The notes beneath the pieces are model-generated. The model was given only the letters and a program-made list of their open reading frames with translations, was not told the DNA's origin and searched no databases. Both the position numbers and the translations under genes were made by a program. A stretch of 64,000 nt of DNA, taken from positions 1 through 64,000 of the forward strand of contig JABSSL010000095.1 of the NCBI GenBank assembly GCA_013214355.1, read 5' to 3'. Shown here piece by piece: positions 8,004 through 18,100 of this stretch (its first letter is position 1; the number at the start of each line of letters is the position of its first letter). This DNA is from Saprospiraceae bacterium (GTDB lineage: Bacteria; Bacteroidota; Bacteroidia; Chitinophagales; Saprospiraceae).

Positions 8004-9416
8004 ATGAAAGTAGAGCAAATCTATACCGGTTGCTTGGCAGAAGCAGCCTACTATATTGAAAGCAATGGAGAGGCAGTAGTGATTGATCCGCTGCGTGAAA
8101 CGGAGCCTTATTTAGAGAGAGCAGAAAAGGATGGTGCTCAAATCAAATATATCCTAGAAACCCATTTTCATGCTGACTTCGTGTCTGGTCATTTAGATCT
8201 GGCAAAGAAGACAGGGGCCAAGATAGTGTACGGACCAACAGCAGCTCCAGCCTTTGAGGCTTATGTGGCGGAAGATAATGAAGTGTTACAGGTGGGGAAT
8301 GTGAGCATTCAGGTGTTGCATACCCCCGGACATACGATGGAAAGTACGACCTATTTGCTGAAAGATGAATCTGAACAGGATTATGCCATTTTCACAGGTG
8401 ACACCTTGTTCTTGGGGGATGTTGGTCGCCCAGATTTAGCGATTAAGCAAGGAGAGTTAACCAGAGAGGATTTGGCTGGCCATCTATTTGATAGCCTCCG
8501 CAATAGGATTATGCCGTTGGCGGATGAGGTGATTGTTTTCCCTGGTCATGGTGCAGGATCAGCTTGTGGTAAGAAGATGAGCAGCGATACGCAAGGGACA
8601 TTGGGTCAGCAGAAGCTGGTGAATTATGCTCTGCGTGCTGATATGACGAAGGACGAATTCATTAAAGAGGTGACTACCGGATTGGTTGCGCCGCCGCAGT
8701 ATTTTCCAAAGAATGCGGTACTCAACAAGATGGGGTACGAGAGTATTGATGTAGTGAGAGAACGAGGGTTGCAGGCTTTGAGTGTACGCGCCTTCAAGAT
8801 GGCTTGGGAAGCTGAAGAGGCCTTAGTATTGGATACTAGAAGCAAAGATGCATTTGCTAAGGGATTTATTCCCGGTTCCATTTTTATCGGCCTAGATGGA
8901 AGCTTTGCGGCCTGGGTGGGAGCCTTGATCACAGATTTAAAGCAACCTATCCTCTTTATCGCTGAACCTGGTCGTGAGAAGGAAGTGGTGACCCGCTTAG
9001 CTCGGGTAGGTTATGATAATGCCATTGGGTATTTAGAAGGTGGAGTAGAGCAATGGGAAATTGTGGGTGAAGAATTGGATGCAGTTTCCGAGATTGATCC
9101 AGAACGTTTTGCTCGCTTATTTGATGGTAGCAACCTAGATGTGTTGGATGTTCGAAAGGCTAGCGAATTCAACGCGGAGCATCTAGTTGGAGCACAAAAT
9201 TTCCCGCTGGACTTTATCAACCAAAACATGGCACAAGTTGAGCGAGACAAGATCTACTATCTCCATTGTGTGAGCGGATATCGATCATTGGTAGCTGCTT
9301 CCATCCTAAAGGCAAGAGGTTTTGCAGGAGTAATTAATGTAACAGGCGGATACAAGGAATTGGTGAAAACTCCTTTAAAAAGAACAGAGTATGTGGAGCA
9401 ATCCACGGAGCTATAA
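8004..9416 (+). CDS. MBL-fold persulfide-dioxygenase-like protein with two rhodanese domains
   Basis: A 470-residue cytosolic protein. The first 250 residues are a metallo-beta-lactamase fold of the ETHE1 type: THFHADFVSGH, LHTPGHTMES, FTGDTLFLGDVGRPD and VFPGHGAGSACG supply the metal ligands. Two rhodanese domains follow (about 265-355 and 365-460). The first lacks a cysteine at the active-site position (FIAEPGREKE), whereas the second has the loop HCVSGYRS. The layout resembles CstB of Staphylococcus, a fused sulfurtransferase and persulfide dioxygenase. It probably oxidises low-molecular-weight persulfides during sulfide detoxification. No cst regulator is adjacent. The family call is strong; the exact substrate is inferred. 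Confidence 0.85.
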   Translation: MKVEQIYTGCLAEAAYYIESNGEAVVIDPLRETEPYLERAEKDGAQIKYILETHFHADFVSGHLDLAKKTGAKIVYGPTAAPAFEAYVAEDNEVLQVGNVSIQVLHTPGHTMESTTYLLKDESEQDYAIFTGDTLFLGDVGRPDLAIKQGELTREDLAGHLFDSLRNRIMPLADEVIVFPGHGAGSACGKKMSSDTQGTLGQQKLVNYALRADMTKDEFIKEVTTGLVAPPQYFPKNAVLNKMGYESIDVVRERGLQALSVRAFKMAWEAEEALVLDTRSKDAFAKGFIPGSIFIGLDGSFAAWVGALITDLKQPILFIAEPGREKEVVTRLARVGYDNAIGYLEGGVEQWEIVGEELDAVSEIDPERFARLFDGSNLDVLDVRKASEFNAEHLVGAQNFPLDFINQNMAQVERDKIYYLHCVSGYRSLVAASILKARGFAGVINVTGGYKELVKTPLKRTEYVEQSTEL

Positions 9417-9457
9417 GATCTAGAGCTTAAGTAGCATACAAGGCAGTTTATTTATAG

Positions 9458-9493
9458 ATAGCGGTCGACTCCTCGGGAGGGCCGCTATTTTTT
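9458..9493 (+). terminator. Rho-independent terminator after the MBL/rhodanese gene
   Basis: ATAGCGG (9458-9464) pairs with CCGCTAT (9482-9488), with an inner CTCC/GGAG pair, followed immediately by a run of T to about 9493. It lies 42 bases past the stop and serves the plus-strand gene; the convergent acyltransferase ends at 9539. Confidence 0.75.
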
Positions 9494-9538
9494 GTATACC
9501 CATCCATCAGCGAAAGGAAATAGATCGTTTCATACGGA

Positions 9539-10699
9539 TTATACTGCGGAAGTTGAAGCGGTATTGGAAGCAAAGCGCTTGCGCAGATAGCGATTCATAG
9601 GGTTGGAGAACCAACGAGCTATAGCCTCACCCAGGAGGGCTGACAATAGAATACCGCCAAGATAGAGTCCCCAGATCCATTCTCCTCCTCCTTCCCACGC
9701 CTTAAACGACCTAACCAGCAGGATAACCACGAACATATGCGTAAGGTAAATTTCGTAGCTATTGCGCCCTATTACCGCCAGCCATCTAAAGGCGACATGA
9801 TTCCTTTGTCTTCCCTGCTTCATCCGGTGTTGCATTCCAATTAAGACCAATGCTGTTCCGATAGCCAGCAAGCTTACATTCAAGCCTATAGAACTTAGTC
9901 CTGCCTGGTAGACTATCCTTTTGAAGAAAACAACCATAAGGAGAAAGATCCAGCCCAATACCGTTAGCCAGGGAATAGCCTTTTGTGGCAACCCATCTCT
10001 TTTGGAAATGATTGCAGCGACGCAACCCATGGCAATGGCATCTAGGTAGGCTAGGTGATTCTTGTCTCCCAGTTCATTACCGGGATACAAGGAGGTGCGT
10101 GCATAAGGAGAGATTAACAAAAAGATGGCAACGATCGCGATGAATTGTCGTTCGGTTTTTACCAACAAGCACAACAATGGGAAAAATAGGTAGAAGGTTT
10201 CTTCAATTGATAAGGACCAGAGTACATCCCAATTACCTGGTAAATAGCCCACCTTAATTTCTAACCAGTTGATATGAAAACCCAAGGCTGCTAATACGGC
10301 TCTGCCTAGGGAAGTACGTTCCTCATTAATGACAAAACCAGAAGCACCCTGTAGATGCAAAAAGGAAAGTACAATAAGCAGTAAGCTCAGCAATGGTATA
10401 ATGCGAGCAAAGCGCATACCATAAAAGGCTTTCGTATTGATTTCGGGTAAACTCCCCCATTTATTTAGCGCAGAGGTAGTAATCAAAAAGCCAGATATCA
10501 CAAAGAAGATACAGACGCCATAGTAGCCATTCCAGAAAATGAAACTATACCATATTTTGGGTAATGCCTCACCGATGAAAGTCTCCTTAAAGGGGACTCT
10601 AATATTTAAGTGCAAAAGGATAACGGATAGAATGGATAGGCCCCGCAGAATATCGATTCCAATATTCCTACGAGCCATGTCGGGAGTGTCGGGTTTCAT
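9539..10699 (-). CDS. Acyltransferase 3 family membrane protein (OafA-like)
   Basis: A 386-residue polytopic membrane protein with about ten hydrophobic segments. It opens with the family signature NIGIDILRGLSILSVILLHL, containing the R-x-x-S segment and catalytic-type His, and has FFVISGFLI in the third segment. This is the PF01757 O-acyltransferase fold, which moves acetyl or other acyl groups onto cell-surface sugars. Its start lies 6 bases after the stop of the SWIM gene, so the two are probably cotranscribed. A second acyltransferase 3 gene lies at 51.1 kb. Acceptor sugar cannot be read from sequence. Confidence 0.85.
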   Translation of the reverse strand: MKPDTPDMARRNIGIDILRGLSILSVILLHLNIRVPFKETFIGEALPKIWYSFIFWNGYYGVCIFFVISGFLITTSALNKWGSLPEINTKAFYGMRFARIIPLLSLLLIVLSFLHLQGASGFVINEERTSLGRAVLAALGFHINWLEIKVGYLPGNWDVLWSLSIEETFYLFFPLLCLLVKTERQFIAIVAIFLLISPYARTSLYPGNELGDKNHLAYLDAIAMGCVAAIISKRDGLPQKAIPWLTVLGWIFLLMVVFFKRIVYQAGLSSIGLNVSLLAIGTALVLIGMQHRMKQGRQRNHVAFRWLAVIGRNSYEIYLTHMFVVILLVRSFKAWEGGGEWIWGLYLGGILLSALLGEAIARWFSNPMNRYLRKRFASNTASTSAV

Positions 10700-10705
10700 G
10701 TCCTA

Positions 10706-11089
10706 TTATTCGCCTTGAATTTTATGCATGGCAGCAATTAGGGTCGCCGCCATGTGTTTACATTTTGCTTCGTAAGGACAATTGCAGCTAGCAATTAGTT
10801 TCGGTCCACGCTTCCAGAATCGCACCTGATAAAGATCCGCACCTTGCACTTGACTACGGATCTCTCCTTCCTCAATGCTTAGGCCCTTGATCCAGTTTTC
10901 ATAGTAGTAAGTAAATCCTCTGCCTAAGATGTCTACAGGGAACAACATCGTTAACTTCAACTCGTCCAATGATCTGATCGTAGTGGATAGATCGTCTTCG
11001 GCATTCCCTTCCAATATGGTCCACTCTTGCATAGCAACAATATAAGTTCTCCCTAAAGGTAATGACTTTGGGCTTAGATCTCCGAACAT
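10706..11089 (-). CDS. Small SWIM zinc-finger protein
   Basis: A 127-residue protein whose C-terminal part carries a SWIM-type zinc-binding motif, CNCPYEAKCKH (CxC-x5-CxH form). It is preceded by the characteristic RGFTYYYENWI and YQVRFWKRGPKLIASC region. SWIM domains are thought to bind DNA or protein partners and often occur in larger proteins with SNF2 helicases; here it stands alone and is short. An internal ATG at 11032 (MQEWTILEG) could be the true start because the first 19 residues look unstructured. It sits directly upstream of the acyltransferase gene in a probable operon. Function is unknown. Confidence 0.7.
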   Translation of the reverse strand: MFGDLSPKSLPLGRTYIVAMQEWTILEGNAEDDLSTTIRSLDELKLTMLFPVDILGRGFTYYYENWIKGLSIEEGEIRSQVQGADLYQVRFWKRGPKLIASCNCPYEAKCKHMAATLIAAMHKIQGE

Positions 11090-11191
11090 CAGCCGAAAGT
11101 GCTCATGTAGTTCTATGAATTAATTAATTCATTATAAAGAGATTCGAGAAACCCGGTACTTGAGGAAGTATTGTTTCACCAAAAAGTAAGT

Positions 11192-11620
11192 ATGAAAAAG
11201 GGGAAGTTCATAATAGCCTGTTGTGCCGTCTGCTTCACTTGTTTTAGAGTCTCCGCACAGGAAGAAAGCCAACAATTAAAGATTGTTAGGAATATGATAG
11301 ATGCGGTCAATCAGAAAGATGCGGCACAATACGTCGAGGGTTTTTCTGATACGATTAAGATCTATGTCGATAATGTTTTGCGTGTGGAGGGGAAGATGGC
11401 TTTACAAGAGAATCGCGCCAAGCATTTCGAACGATATCCAGAAACTCGATCAGAGATTCAACATTTGATAGAGATTGATCAAAAGGTCGTCATGCATGAT
11501 AAAGTCTGGTTGTACAGTAAAGATTACAAGGGACAGGACATAGTCGAGATCTTCACTTTTGAAGATGGGCGAGTGGTTCGCATGGATGTCATTCAATCTA
11601 AAACACTATTTAAGAATTAA
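11192..11620 (+). CDS. Secreted NTF2/SnoaL-like protein
   Basis: A 142-residue protein with a signal peptide (MKKGKFIIACC to FRVSAQ, cleavage after Ala-Gln) and one NTF2-like alpha-plus-beta domain: an initial helix with MIDAVNQKDAAQY, then strands ending EIFTFEDGRVVRMD. Such domains serve as small-ligand pockets or enzymes of many kinds. The ATG at 11192 directly precedes the signal peptide and is preferred over an earlier TTG at 11171. It ends 8 bases before the PQQ dehydrogenase gene, so the two likely form an operon. The ligand is unknown. Confidence 0.7.
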   Translation: MKKGKFIIACCAVCFTCFRVSAQEESQQLKIVRNMIDAVNQKDAAQYVEGFSDTIKIYVDNVLRVEGKMALQENRAKHFERYPETRSEIQHLIEIDQKVVMHDKVWLYSKDYKGQDIVEIFTFEDGRVVRMDVIQSKTLFKN

Positions 11621-11628
11621 TAAGACAT

Positions 11629-12801
11629 ATGTGTATGGTAGAGAAGGTCAATACCGGGATTTGGATAGGCCTGATGCTCTTGCTAGTCGCATGTCAGCCA
11701 GCGGAGGAAATTGTCGAAAGAGTATTTCCTCCGAATGTAATCGAAAGTGGAGCGGCCCAATTTCAACTAGATACGATTAGTGATGCTTTTTTTGTCCCTT
11801 TTGGTATGGATTGGTTACCCGATGGACGTATGTTAGTCACCGAACGCCCCGAAGGAAAGCTTAGTCTACTTGATCCTGCCACGGGGGTGGTGGAGGAAAT
11901 TTGCAATCTACCACCAGTACATCGACAAAAGTATGTGGGCATGATGGATGTTTTGGTGCATCCCAAATACGAAGAAAATGGATGGATCTATTTGGCTTAT
12001 GCTGTCGGTCGGGCAGATAGTGCCACAACCACTGCTATTGACAGAGTAAGGTTACAGGGAAACTGCCTGGAAGATCGGCAAAGATTATTCCTAGCTCAAC
12101 CCTACTATCAGCGAGGGGATCACTATGGATGCCGAATGTTGATTCGAAATGATTATTTGTTTTTCAGCATTGGAGATCGCCTGACTCGAGATTCTGCCCA
12201 GTCTCTCTCTACCCATAATGGTAAGATCATTCGACTTCATGATGACGGCAGAATCCCTTTGGACAATCCGTTTCTACATCACCCTCACGCCCGACCAGAA
12301 ATCTGGAGCTATGGTCATCGAAACCAGCAAGGCATGGACTTTCATCCTTTGACTGGCGAACTGTGGATACATGAACATGGCCCAAAGGGTGGGGATGAGA
12401 TCAACATAGTCCGACCAGGCCGAAATTATGGCTGGCCTATAATTACCTACGGAGAGGAGTATGAAGGAGGACCTGTAGGTGAAGGATGGACCTACAAAGA
12501 TGGTATGGAGCAGCCCATCTATTACTATACACCTAGTATCGCACCTAGTGGCATGACCTTTTATACGGCAGATCAATTTCCGGAATGGAAGGGGGATATA
12601 TTTTTGGGAGCCATGGCAGGCCGCCACCTTAATCGCCTGGTACTGGAAGGAGGCGAAGTAGTGGAAGAGGAACGCCTATTGGAAGACTTCCATTGGCGGA
12701 TACGCTGTGTAAAGCAAGGACCGGATGGAGCCTTGTATTTGGCGATTGATCAAGGGATGATCTTGAGGCTGCGGTCGGTAGTAGACCGTACTAGTGGATA
12801 G
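11629..12801 (+). CDS. PQQ-dependent aldose sugar dehydrogenase-like lipoprotein
   Basis: A 390-residue protein with a lipoprotein signal (IWIGLMLLLVACQP) and a six-bladed glucose/sorbosone dehydrogenase propeller (PF07995). Recognisable pieces are FVPFGMDWLPDGRMLVTERP at the start, GHRNQQGMDFHP, HEHGPKGGDEINIVRPG and NYGWPIITYG, all typical of the YliI/soluble aldose dehydrogenase group. Those motifs place the PQQ and calcium ligands. It would oxidise sugars outside the cytoplasm, parallel to the propeller domain in the gene at 3070, but without a fused heme domain. It is directly downstream of the NTF2-like gene and convergent with the GH-like gene. Confidence 0.85.
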   Translation: MCMVEKVNTGIWIGLMLLLVACQPAEEIVERVFPPNVIESGAAQFQLDTISDAFFVPFGMDWLPDGRMLVTERPEGKLSLLDPATGVVEEICNLPPVHRQKYVGMMDVLVHPKYEENGWIYLAYAVGRADSATTTAIDRVRLQGNCLEDRQRLFLAQPYYQRGDHYGCRMLIRNDYLFFSIGDRLTRDSAQSLSTHNGKIIRLHDDGRIPLDNPFLHHPHARPEIWSYGHRNQQGMDFHPLTGELWIHEHGPKGGDEINIVRPGRNYGWPIITYGEEYEGGPVGEGWTYKDGMEQPIYYYTPSIAPSGMTFYTADQFPEWKGDIFLGAMAGRHLNRLVLEGGEVVEEERLLEDFHWRIRCVKQGPDGALYLAIDQGMILRLRSVVDRTSG

Positions 12802-12813
12802 AAAGCTTTTGAC

Positions 12814-13965
12814 TCAAAAATGCGCTGCTATCCATTGACTAATTTTCTGGTTCGCTGTTTTCATTAAAGCGGTGTTGGCTAGATCTGGATTTTCTTGTTC
12901 ATCTAATAACCCATATCGCCTGGCTTTATTACGTTGATAGGCACCACAGAGATGAAAACCTATACAACCAGGGTTTTTGAATAACTCGGCTATCGTATCA
13001 GCGTACCACTGGCCATTATTACGCGTAAATTCTCTGGGTTCGGTCAGCCATTTTATCTTGGCCGCATCAGCAAGAAGTACAGGTTTGCCCGTTTTTTGGT
13101 GCCAATCTTTGAGATGAGCAATTGGATCGCGGAAATCTTGGAAGGAAAGCACATCAACATATGGTAGCGCTGCTTCAATTACTTCAGTCGCAATCGGGGC
13201 ATTGGCTTCATATCGATCTCCCAAAATCAGATGATTCTTATCATAGCGCCGAATAGCATCATGTGTAGTTTTATAGTATTGCCGTGCTAAGTTTGACAAT
13301 TCCTTCCGGCCAGATTCTGTATTCAATTTATCGGGGTCAAAAATGGGTCCTCGCCATTTATTCTTAGGCCTACTGTGGATCCAGGTGGGACAATCGCTGT
13401 AAAAGTAGCCAATTAGGTTAGGGTCTTCACTCATTTCGGCACAGTGTGATCGCGCTATATAATCGCACCATTCTTCCCACTCTGCACTATTGAAATCAAA
13501 GTGCTGAGTATGTTGTTCCCACTGATGAGATTCAGTGAAAGGAAGCATGTGGCAATAGGGCATGTTCAATGCCTGGTATTCCTCAAAAGTGAAAGCTCGG
13601 GAATGCCTCCAATTCCTTACGGTTACTTCTTGTTCCCAGCCAACAGTATTGAACCCCCATTCCTGAAGATTTTTTGCTACCGATTCTTTTAGCCATTTCG
13701 TGGTTTTGCCTTCATACTTATCCCGCCAGATATGGATGTTTTCTGGATAGCGCATACTGGCCGGATCAATGTGATTCAATCCAATACTGAAGAAGGGTTC
13801 TCCATTTGGCGTGATTAACCACCAGTGATCTTTTCGATTTTCAAGTTGAAAATAGCCAGTTTTGGCTGGTTTTGACTTGTATGGCAGGGCCCAAGATATT
13901 AAAGGCCATCCTAGGTTCATGACACTAAAGGAAGTAAGATAGGTGAGGAAGGATCTTCGTTTCAA
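12814..13965 (-). CDS. Exported glycoside-hydrolase-like TIM-barrel protein
   Basis: A 383-residue protein with an N-terminal KRRSFLTYL motif that resembles a Tat signal, then a hydrophobic stretch. The body begins with HWWLITPNGEPFFSIGLNH, a phrase seen in agarase-like and related GH clan A-type proteins. Later segments such as IGYFYSDCPTW, YVDVLSFQDF and KPVLLADAA fit successive strands of a TIM barrel. The acid residues at strands 4 and 7 cannot be assigned with certainty, so activity is unproven. It may act on polysaccharide, in keeping with the sugar-oxidising neighbours. Alternative: a non-catalytic barrel of the same fold. Confidence 0.6.
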   Translation of the reverse strand: MKRRSFLTYLTSFSVMNLGWPLISWALPYKSKPAKTGYFQLENRKDHWWLITPNGEPFFSIGLNHIDPASMRYPENIHIWRDKYEGKTTKWLKESVAKNLQEWGFNTVGWEQEVTVRNWRHSRAFTFEEYQALNMPYCHMLPFTESHQWEQHTQHFDFNSAEWEEWCDYIARSHCAEMSEDPNLIGYFYSDCPTWIHSRPKNKWRGPIFDPDKLNTESGRKELSNLARQYYKTTHDAIRRYDKNHLILGDRYEANAPIATEVIEAALPYVDVLSFQDFRDPIAHLKDWHQKTGKPVLLADAAKIKWLTEPREFTRNNGQWYADTIAELFKNPGCIGFHLCGAYQRNKARRYGLLDEQENPDLANTALMKTANQKISQWIAAHF

Positions 13966-14075
13966 ATCAAACTGATTGTTAAGTAATAATGACCTTAGTC
14001 CTAAATTACTTAAAATAGCTTAGAGACGGTGCTACCAAAGGTGTTACTTATGAGGCAAGAAGGAATTAGATGGTA

Positions 14076-14516
14076 CTATTTCTTTGCCGTGGATGAGTAG
14101 GAATGGGTGACTAATTGTTCTGATTTTACAATCTGCCCCAGTTGATTGAAATCTTTTCCGTCTATTAAAATCGTCTTATGATCTCTGCGAATTTCCTGCC
14201 ATAAATCCTGAATATCGCTATAGGTACGCGCTGTGAAATATTCTACTGCCACTATGAAATCCCAAGTTGTCGGTTCCTCAGTCCCTACGTTTTCAAGTAA
14301 CTGATAGTTGTTGAAAAGCCCGCGCTGAACGGCAATACTATCCATCACAAACCAATTTTTTTCAATGTACTTTTTAAGATTACTTCTCTGGTTATCCGTT
14401 GCCTTAATGTAGGTATATACCCAGGTTTTTTGAGGCGTAGGCTCATGCTCCTGTGCTACAATACTGTTGGAAAGAGTGGAAATTAATAACAAGAGGCTAA
14501 GTCGCAACAATTTCAT
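14076..14516 (-). CDS. Secreted protein of unknown function
   Basis: A 146-residue protein with a clear signal peptide (MKLLRLSLLLLISTLSNSIVAQ). The mature part has alternating helix and strand propensity, with TWVYTYIKATDNQRSNLKKY near its start and WDFIVAVEYFTARTYSDI in the middle, compatible with a dimeric alpha-beta barrel (ABM-like) domain. The match is only by pattern. No catalytic motif is evident. It is transcribed alone between the GH-like gene and the Crp/Fnr gene. Real gene likely from the signal peptide and codon pattern; function not recognised. Confidence 0.6.
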   Translation of the reverse strand: MKLLRLSLLLLISTLSNSIVAQEHEPTPQKTWVYTYIKATDNQRSNLKKYIEKNWFVMDSIAVQRGLFNNYQLLENVGTEEPTTWDFIVAVEYFTARTYSDIQDLWQEIRRDHKTILIDGKDFNQLGQIVKSEQLVTHSYSSTAKK

Positions 14517-14589
14517 TCTATAGTGTTTAGAGGTACGATAAAGATTTCGGTTTCAAAGTTACCATGACTTTGATCTTCAGAAAATCGTA

Positions 14590-15183
14590 CTAGTGCAAGA
14601 ATTTAGTGTTCATTCTAGCTCTTCGTAGGCGACTCAGATAGGTAGCAGTAATGCCGAGGTAAGAGGCGATATGTTTTAAGGGTACCCGCTGTTCAATCTG
14701 TGGGTATTTATTAATAAATTGGAGATATCGTTGAGATGCTGTAAAGGATAGATGATGACTGATTCGGTCTTGCGTAGCCAGCAGTCTATTCTGTAGAAGA
14801 ACCCTAAAGTACCGTTCAAACTTCGGTACTTTAGTATATAATTCTTCTAACTTTTCTTTGGTAAACCTGAGGACGGTGGAGTTTTCTTGTGCTACTAAAT
14901 TGAATTCGGAGGGTGTATTTCGTACAAAACTCTTCAAATTGCCCGTCCACCAACCCTCAATCGCGAACATAGTAGTATGTTCGACCAAATTACTGTCTAT
15001 ATAGTAAGATCTTAGGCAACCTTCGAGGATGAAGTATTCATACCTACATACCTGCCCTTCCCTGAGCAGATGTGTTTTTCTTTTAACCGTAATTACTTCC
15101 ACCAAAGATCGGAATATCTTTTTTTCATCCTCAGTTAGCGGAACGATTCTGGCGATATTCTTGAAAGCAATTTCTAAATCCAT
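14590..15183 (-). CDS. Crp/Fnr-family transcriptional regulator
   Basis: A 197-residue protein with an N-terminal cyclic-nucleotide-binding-type jelly roll (about 10-125; LLREGQVCRYEYFILEGCLR) and a short C-terminal helix-turn-helix. The HTH includes PLKHIASYLGITATYLSRLRR, the usual form in Bacteroidota Crp-like regulators. No cysteine cluster for an iron-sulfur site is seen, so it is not an Fnr oxygen sensor. It starts 7 bases after the stop of icmF and is therefore probably expressed with the acyl-CoA genes. The ligand and targets are unknown. Confidence 0.85.
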   Translation of the reverse strand: MDLEIAFKNIARIVPLTEDEKKIFRSLVEVITVKRKTHLLREGQVCRYEYFILEGCLRSYYIDSNLVEHTTMFAIEGWWTGNLKSFVRNTPSEFNLVAQENSTVLRFTKEKLEELYTKVPKFERYFRVLLQNRLLATQDRISHHLSFTASQRYLQFINKYPQIEQRVPLKHIASYLGITATYLSRLRRARMNTKFLH

Positions 15184-15190
15184 TATCCGC

Positions 15191-18100
15191 CTACATATTC
15201 CTTCTATACTGCCCCCCTACTGTATACAATGCATTGGTGATCTGCCCTAGAGAGCAATGCTTAGCTGCTTCCATAAGGGCAGCGAAGACATTTTCATTTT
15301 GTAGGGCTTTATCCTTCAAGTTTTCCAGTGCTTGTTCAGCGGATTCGGCTTTTACAGCATGTAGGTTTTGCAGGTTTTCGATCTGCTTTTCTTTCTCTTC
15401 TGTAGTAGCTCGAATTACTTCTTTTGGTGTTACGGTGGGTGAACCTTCTGAAGACAAGAAAGTATTTACGCCAATAATCGGATATTCGCCGGTGTGCTTG
15501 AGCATCTCGTAATGCAAACTTTCCTCTTGGATCTTGCCACGTTGGTACATGGTTTCCATTGCCCCTAGTACGCCGCCACGGTCCGTGATGCGATCAAATT
15601 CGTTCATTACTGCTTCTTCCACCAGTGCTGTCAACTCCTCTATAATGAAGGAACCTTGCAGGGTATTCTCATTCTTAGCTAAGCCCAATTCATGATTGAT
15701 GATCATTTGGATGGCTACGGCTCTTCGCACACTTTCCTCAGTCGGAGTCGTAATGGCCTCGTCGTAGGCATTGGTGTGTAGAGAATTGCAATTGTCATAA
15801 ATGGCGTACAACGCTTGCAAAGTGGTTCGAATATCATTGAAGGAAATCTCCTGAGCGTGTAGTGAACGCCCTGAGGTTTGGATGTGGTACTTCAGTTTTT
15901 GGGAACGCTCATTTGCCCCATACTTATACTTCATCGCCTTGGCCCAGATCCGCCTAGCTACTCTTCCTATCACGGCATATTCTGGATCGATACCATTGGA
16001 AAAGAAGAAGGAAAGGTTAGGCGCGAAGTCATCAATATGCATTCCTCTGGCGAGGTAGTATTCTACGAAAGTGAATCCATTGGCTAGCGTAAAGGCTAGC
16101 TGTGAAATAGGGTTGGCTCCTGCTTCTGCGATGTGGTAGCCTGAGATGGAAACAGAGTAGAAGTTTCGTACTTTCTGCTCGATGAAATAGGCCTGAACAT
16201 CACCCATCAATTTTAAGGAGAACTCTGTAGAGAAAATACAAGTATTTTGTGCTTGATCCTCTTTCAGAATATCCGCCTGCACCGTTCCTCGCACGGATTG
16301 CAGGGCCTTAGCCTTCAACTCCTCGTAAACGGCGGGCTCCAATACCTGATCTCCCGTCAGGCCTAAGAGTTTCAATCCCAAGCCCTCATTCCCTTCCGGA
16401 ATCTCTCCTTCGTAGGTAGGCCGAGGGAATCCCTCATCATCATAAAGCTCTTTCAGTTTGGCTTCAATCAGATGTTCAAGCTTATTTTCTACGATGTATC
16501 GTTCGCACTGTTGATCAATGGCAGCATTCATGAAGAAAGCGCAGATCGTCGCAGCCGGACCGTTGATGGTCATGGATACGGAAGTCTTTGGATCACAAAG
16601 ATCAAAGCCAGAATACAGCTTCTTAGCATCATTGAGGCTAGAGATATTAACCCCGGAGTTTCCGACCTTGCCATAAATATCTGGGCGATGGTCTGGGTCC
16701 TCACCGTAGAGTGTCACGGAATCAAAGGCAGTTGAAAGGCGGTTGGCTGGTGTGTCCTTTGATAAATAGTGGAAGCGCTTGTTGGTACGTTCCGGTCCGC
16801 CTTCTCCGGCAAACATCCGAGTGGGGTCTTCGCCTTTTCGCTTAAAAGGGAAAACGCCAGAAGTGTACGGGAATTCGCCTGGGACATTTTCCTGACGGCT
16901 CCAGCGTACTATTTCTCCCCAATCCTTAAAGTTGGGCAGCACCACCCTTGGGATTTTGTTATGAGAAAGGGAAGTAGTAAAGGTGGGGACTCGAATTTCC
17001 CGATTCCTCACCTTGTATACAAATTCATCGGCTTTATAAGCGGCTTTCTTACTTTCCCACTGCTCTAGAATTTGATGCGTTTCTCTATTTAGGTCTTGCT
17101 CAATATCCTTGGCTTTTTCCTCCATCAGACCTGCTAGCTCTTCTGAGGTTTCTCCCAGTGTTTCTTGGGTGGTTTTTAGGGCAAAAAGCTTTCTGGCCAG
17201 CTCGCTTTGTTCTTCTGTCTCTGCGTCATATTTGCGGATGGTATCGGTAATTTCTGATAGGTAGCGAACTCGACTAGGTGGGATGATATCGATCTTTTTG
17301 CTACTTAATTTGAGGATGTTAGCCTTCTCTTCGAAACGTTTTGGAAACAATTTCTTTACTAAAGCTTCGAACAACACATTAGTCCCTGCATCATTAAATT
17401 GAGAGGCAATGGTACCATATACCGGCATGTTATCTGCTGGTTGATCCCATAGGTCGTGGTTTCGCTGGTATTGTTTTTTTACATCTCTTAGCGCATCCTC
17501 AGCTCCTCGCTTGTCAAACTTATTCAGCACGACCAAATCCGCAAAATCCAGCATGTCGATCTTCTCTAGTTGAGAGGCTGCTCCATATTCTGGGGTCATT
17601 ACGTAGACGGAAAGATCAGCATAGTCTACGATCTCAGAGTCGGATTGCCCAATCCCGGAGGTTTCTAGGATGATGAGGTCAAAATTGGCACATTTTAGCA
17701 CATTGAGCGCATCTCCGATATGCTTGGACAAAGCCAGGTTAACCTGCCGAGTCGCAATGGAACGCATGTAAACACGCTCATTGGCAATAGCGTTCATTCG
17801 TATTCTATCCCCAAGTAGTGCGCCACCAGTTTTGCGCTTGGAAGGGTCTACCGAAATGATGCCAATCTTATCATCAGGGAATTCTTGCAGGTATCGCAAG
17901 ACCAATTCATCCACTAAGCTGGACTTTCCCGCTCCCCCTGTTCCCGTGATCCCTAGGATAGGTATCTTCTTTTGTTCTGCCTTAGCAATCAGCGCCTGTA
18001 GTGGTTCATCTTGATCTTGGGGATAATTCTCGATGGCTGAAATTACGCGGGCGATCGATCCATGATGTTGCTTTTCTGTTTTTTTCCACTCGCCGTTTAA

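Noticed and set aside
7865-8059. A 64-residue frame just before the MBL gene
   Set aside because: It starts inside element G and overlaps the MBL gene in another frame, with no signal or motif.
12772-12801. CGGTC/GACCG stem at the end of the PQQ dehydrogenase gene as a terminator
   Set aside because: It lies inside the coding region with no T-run following.
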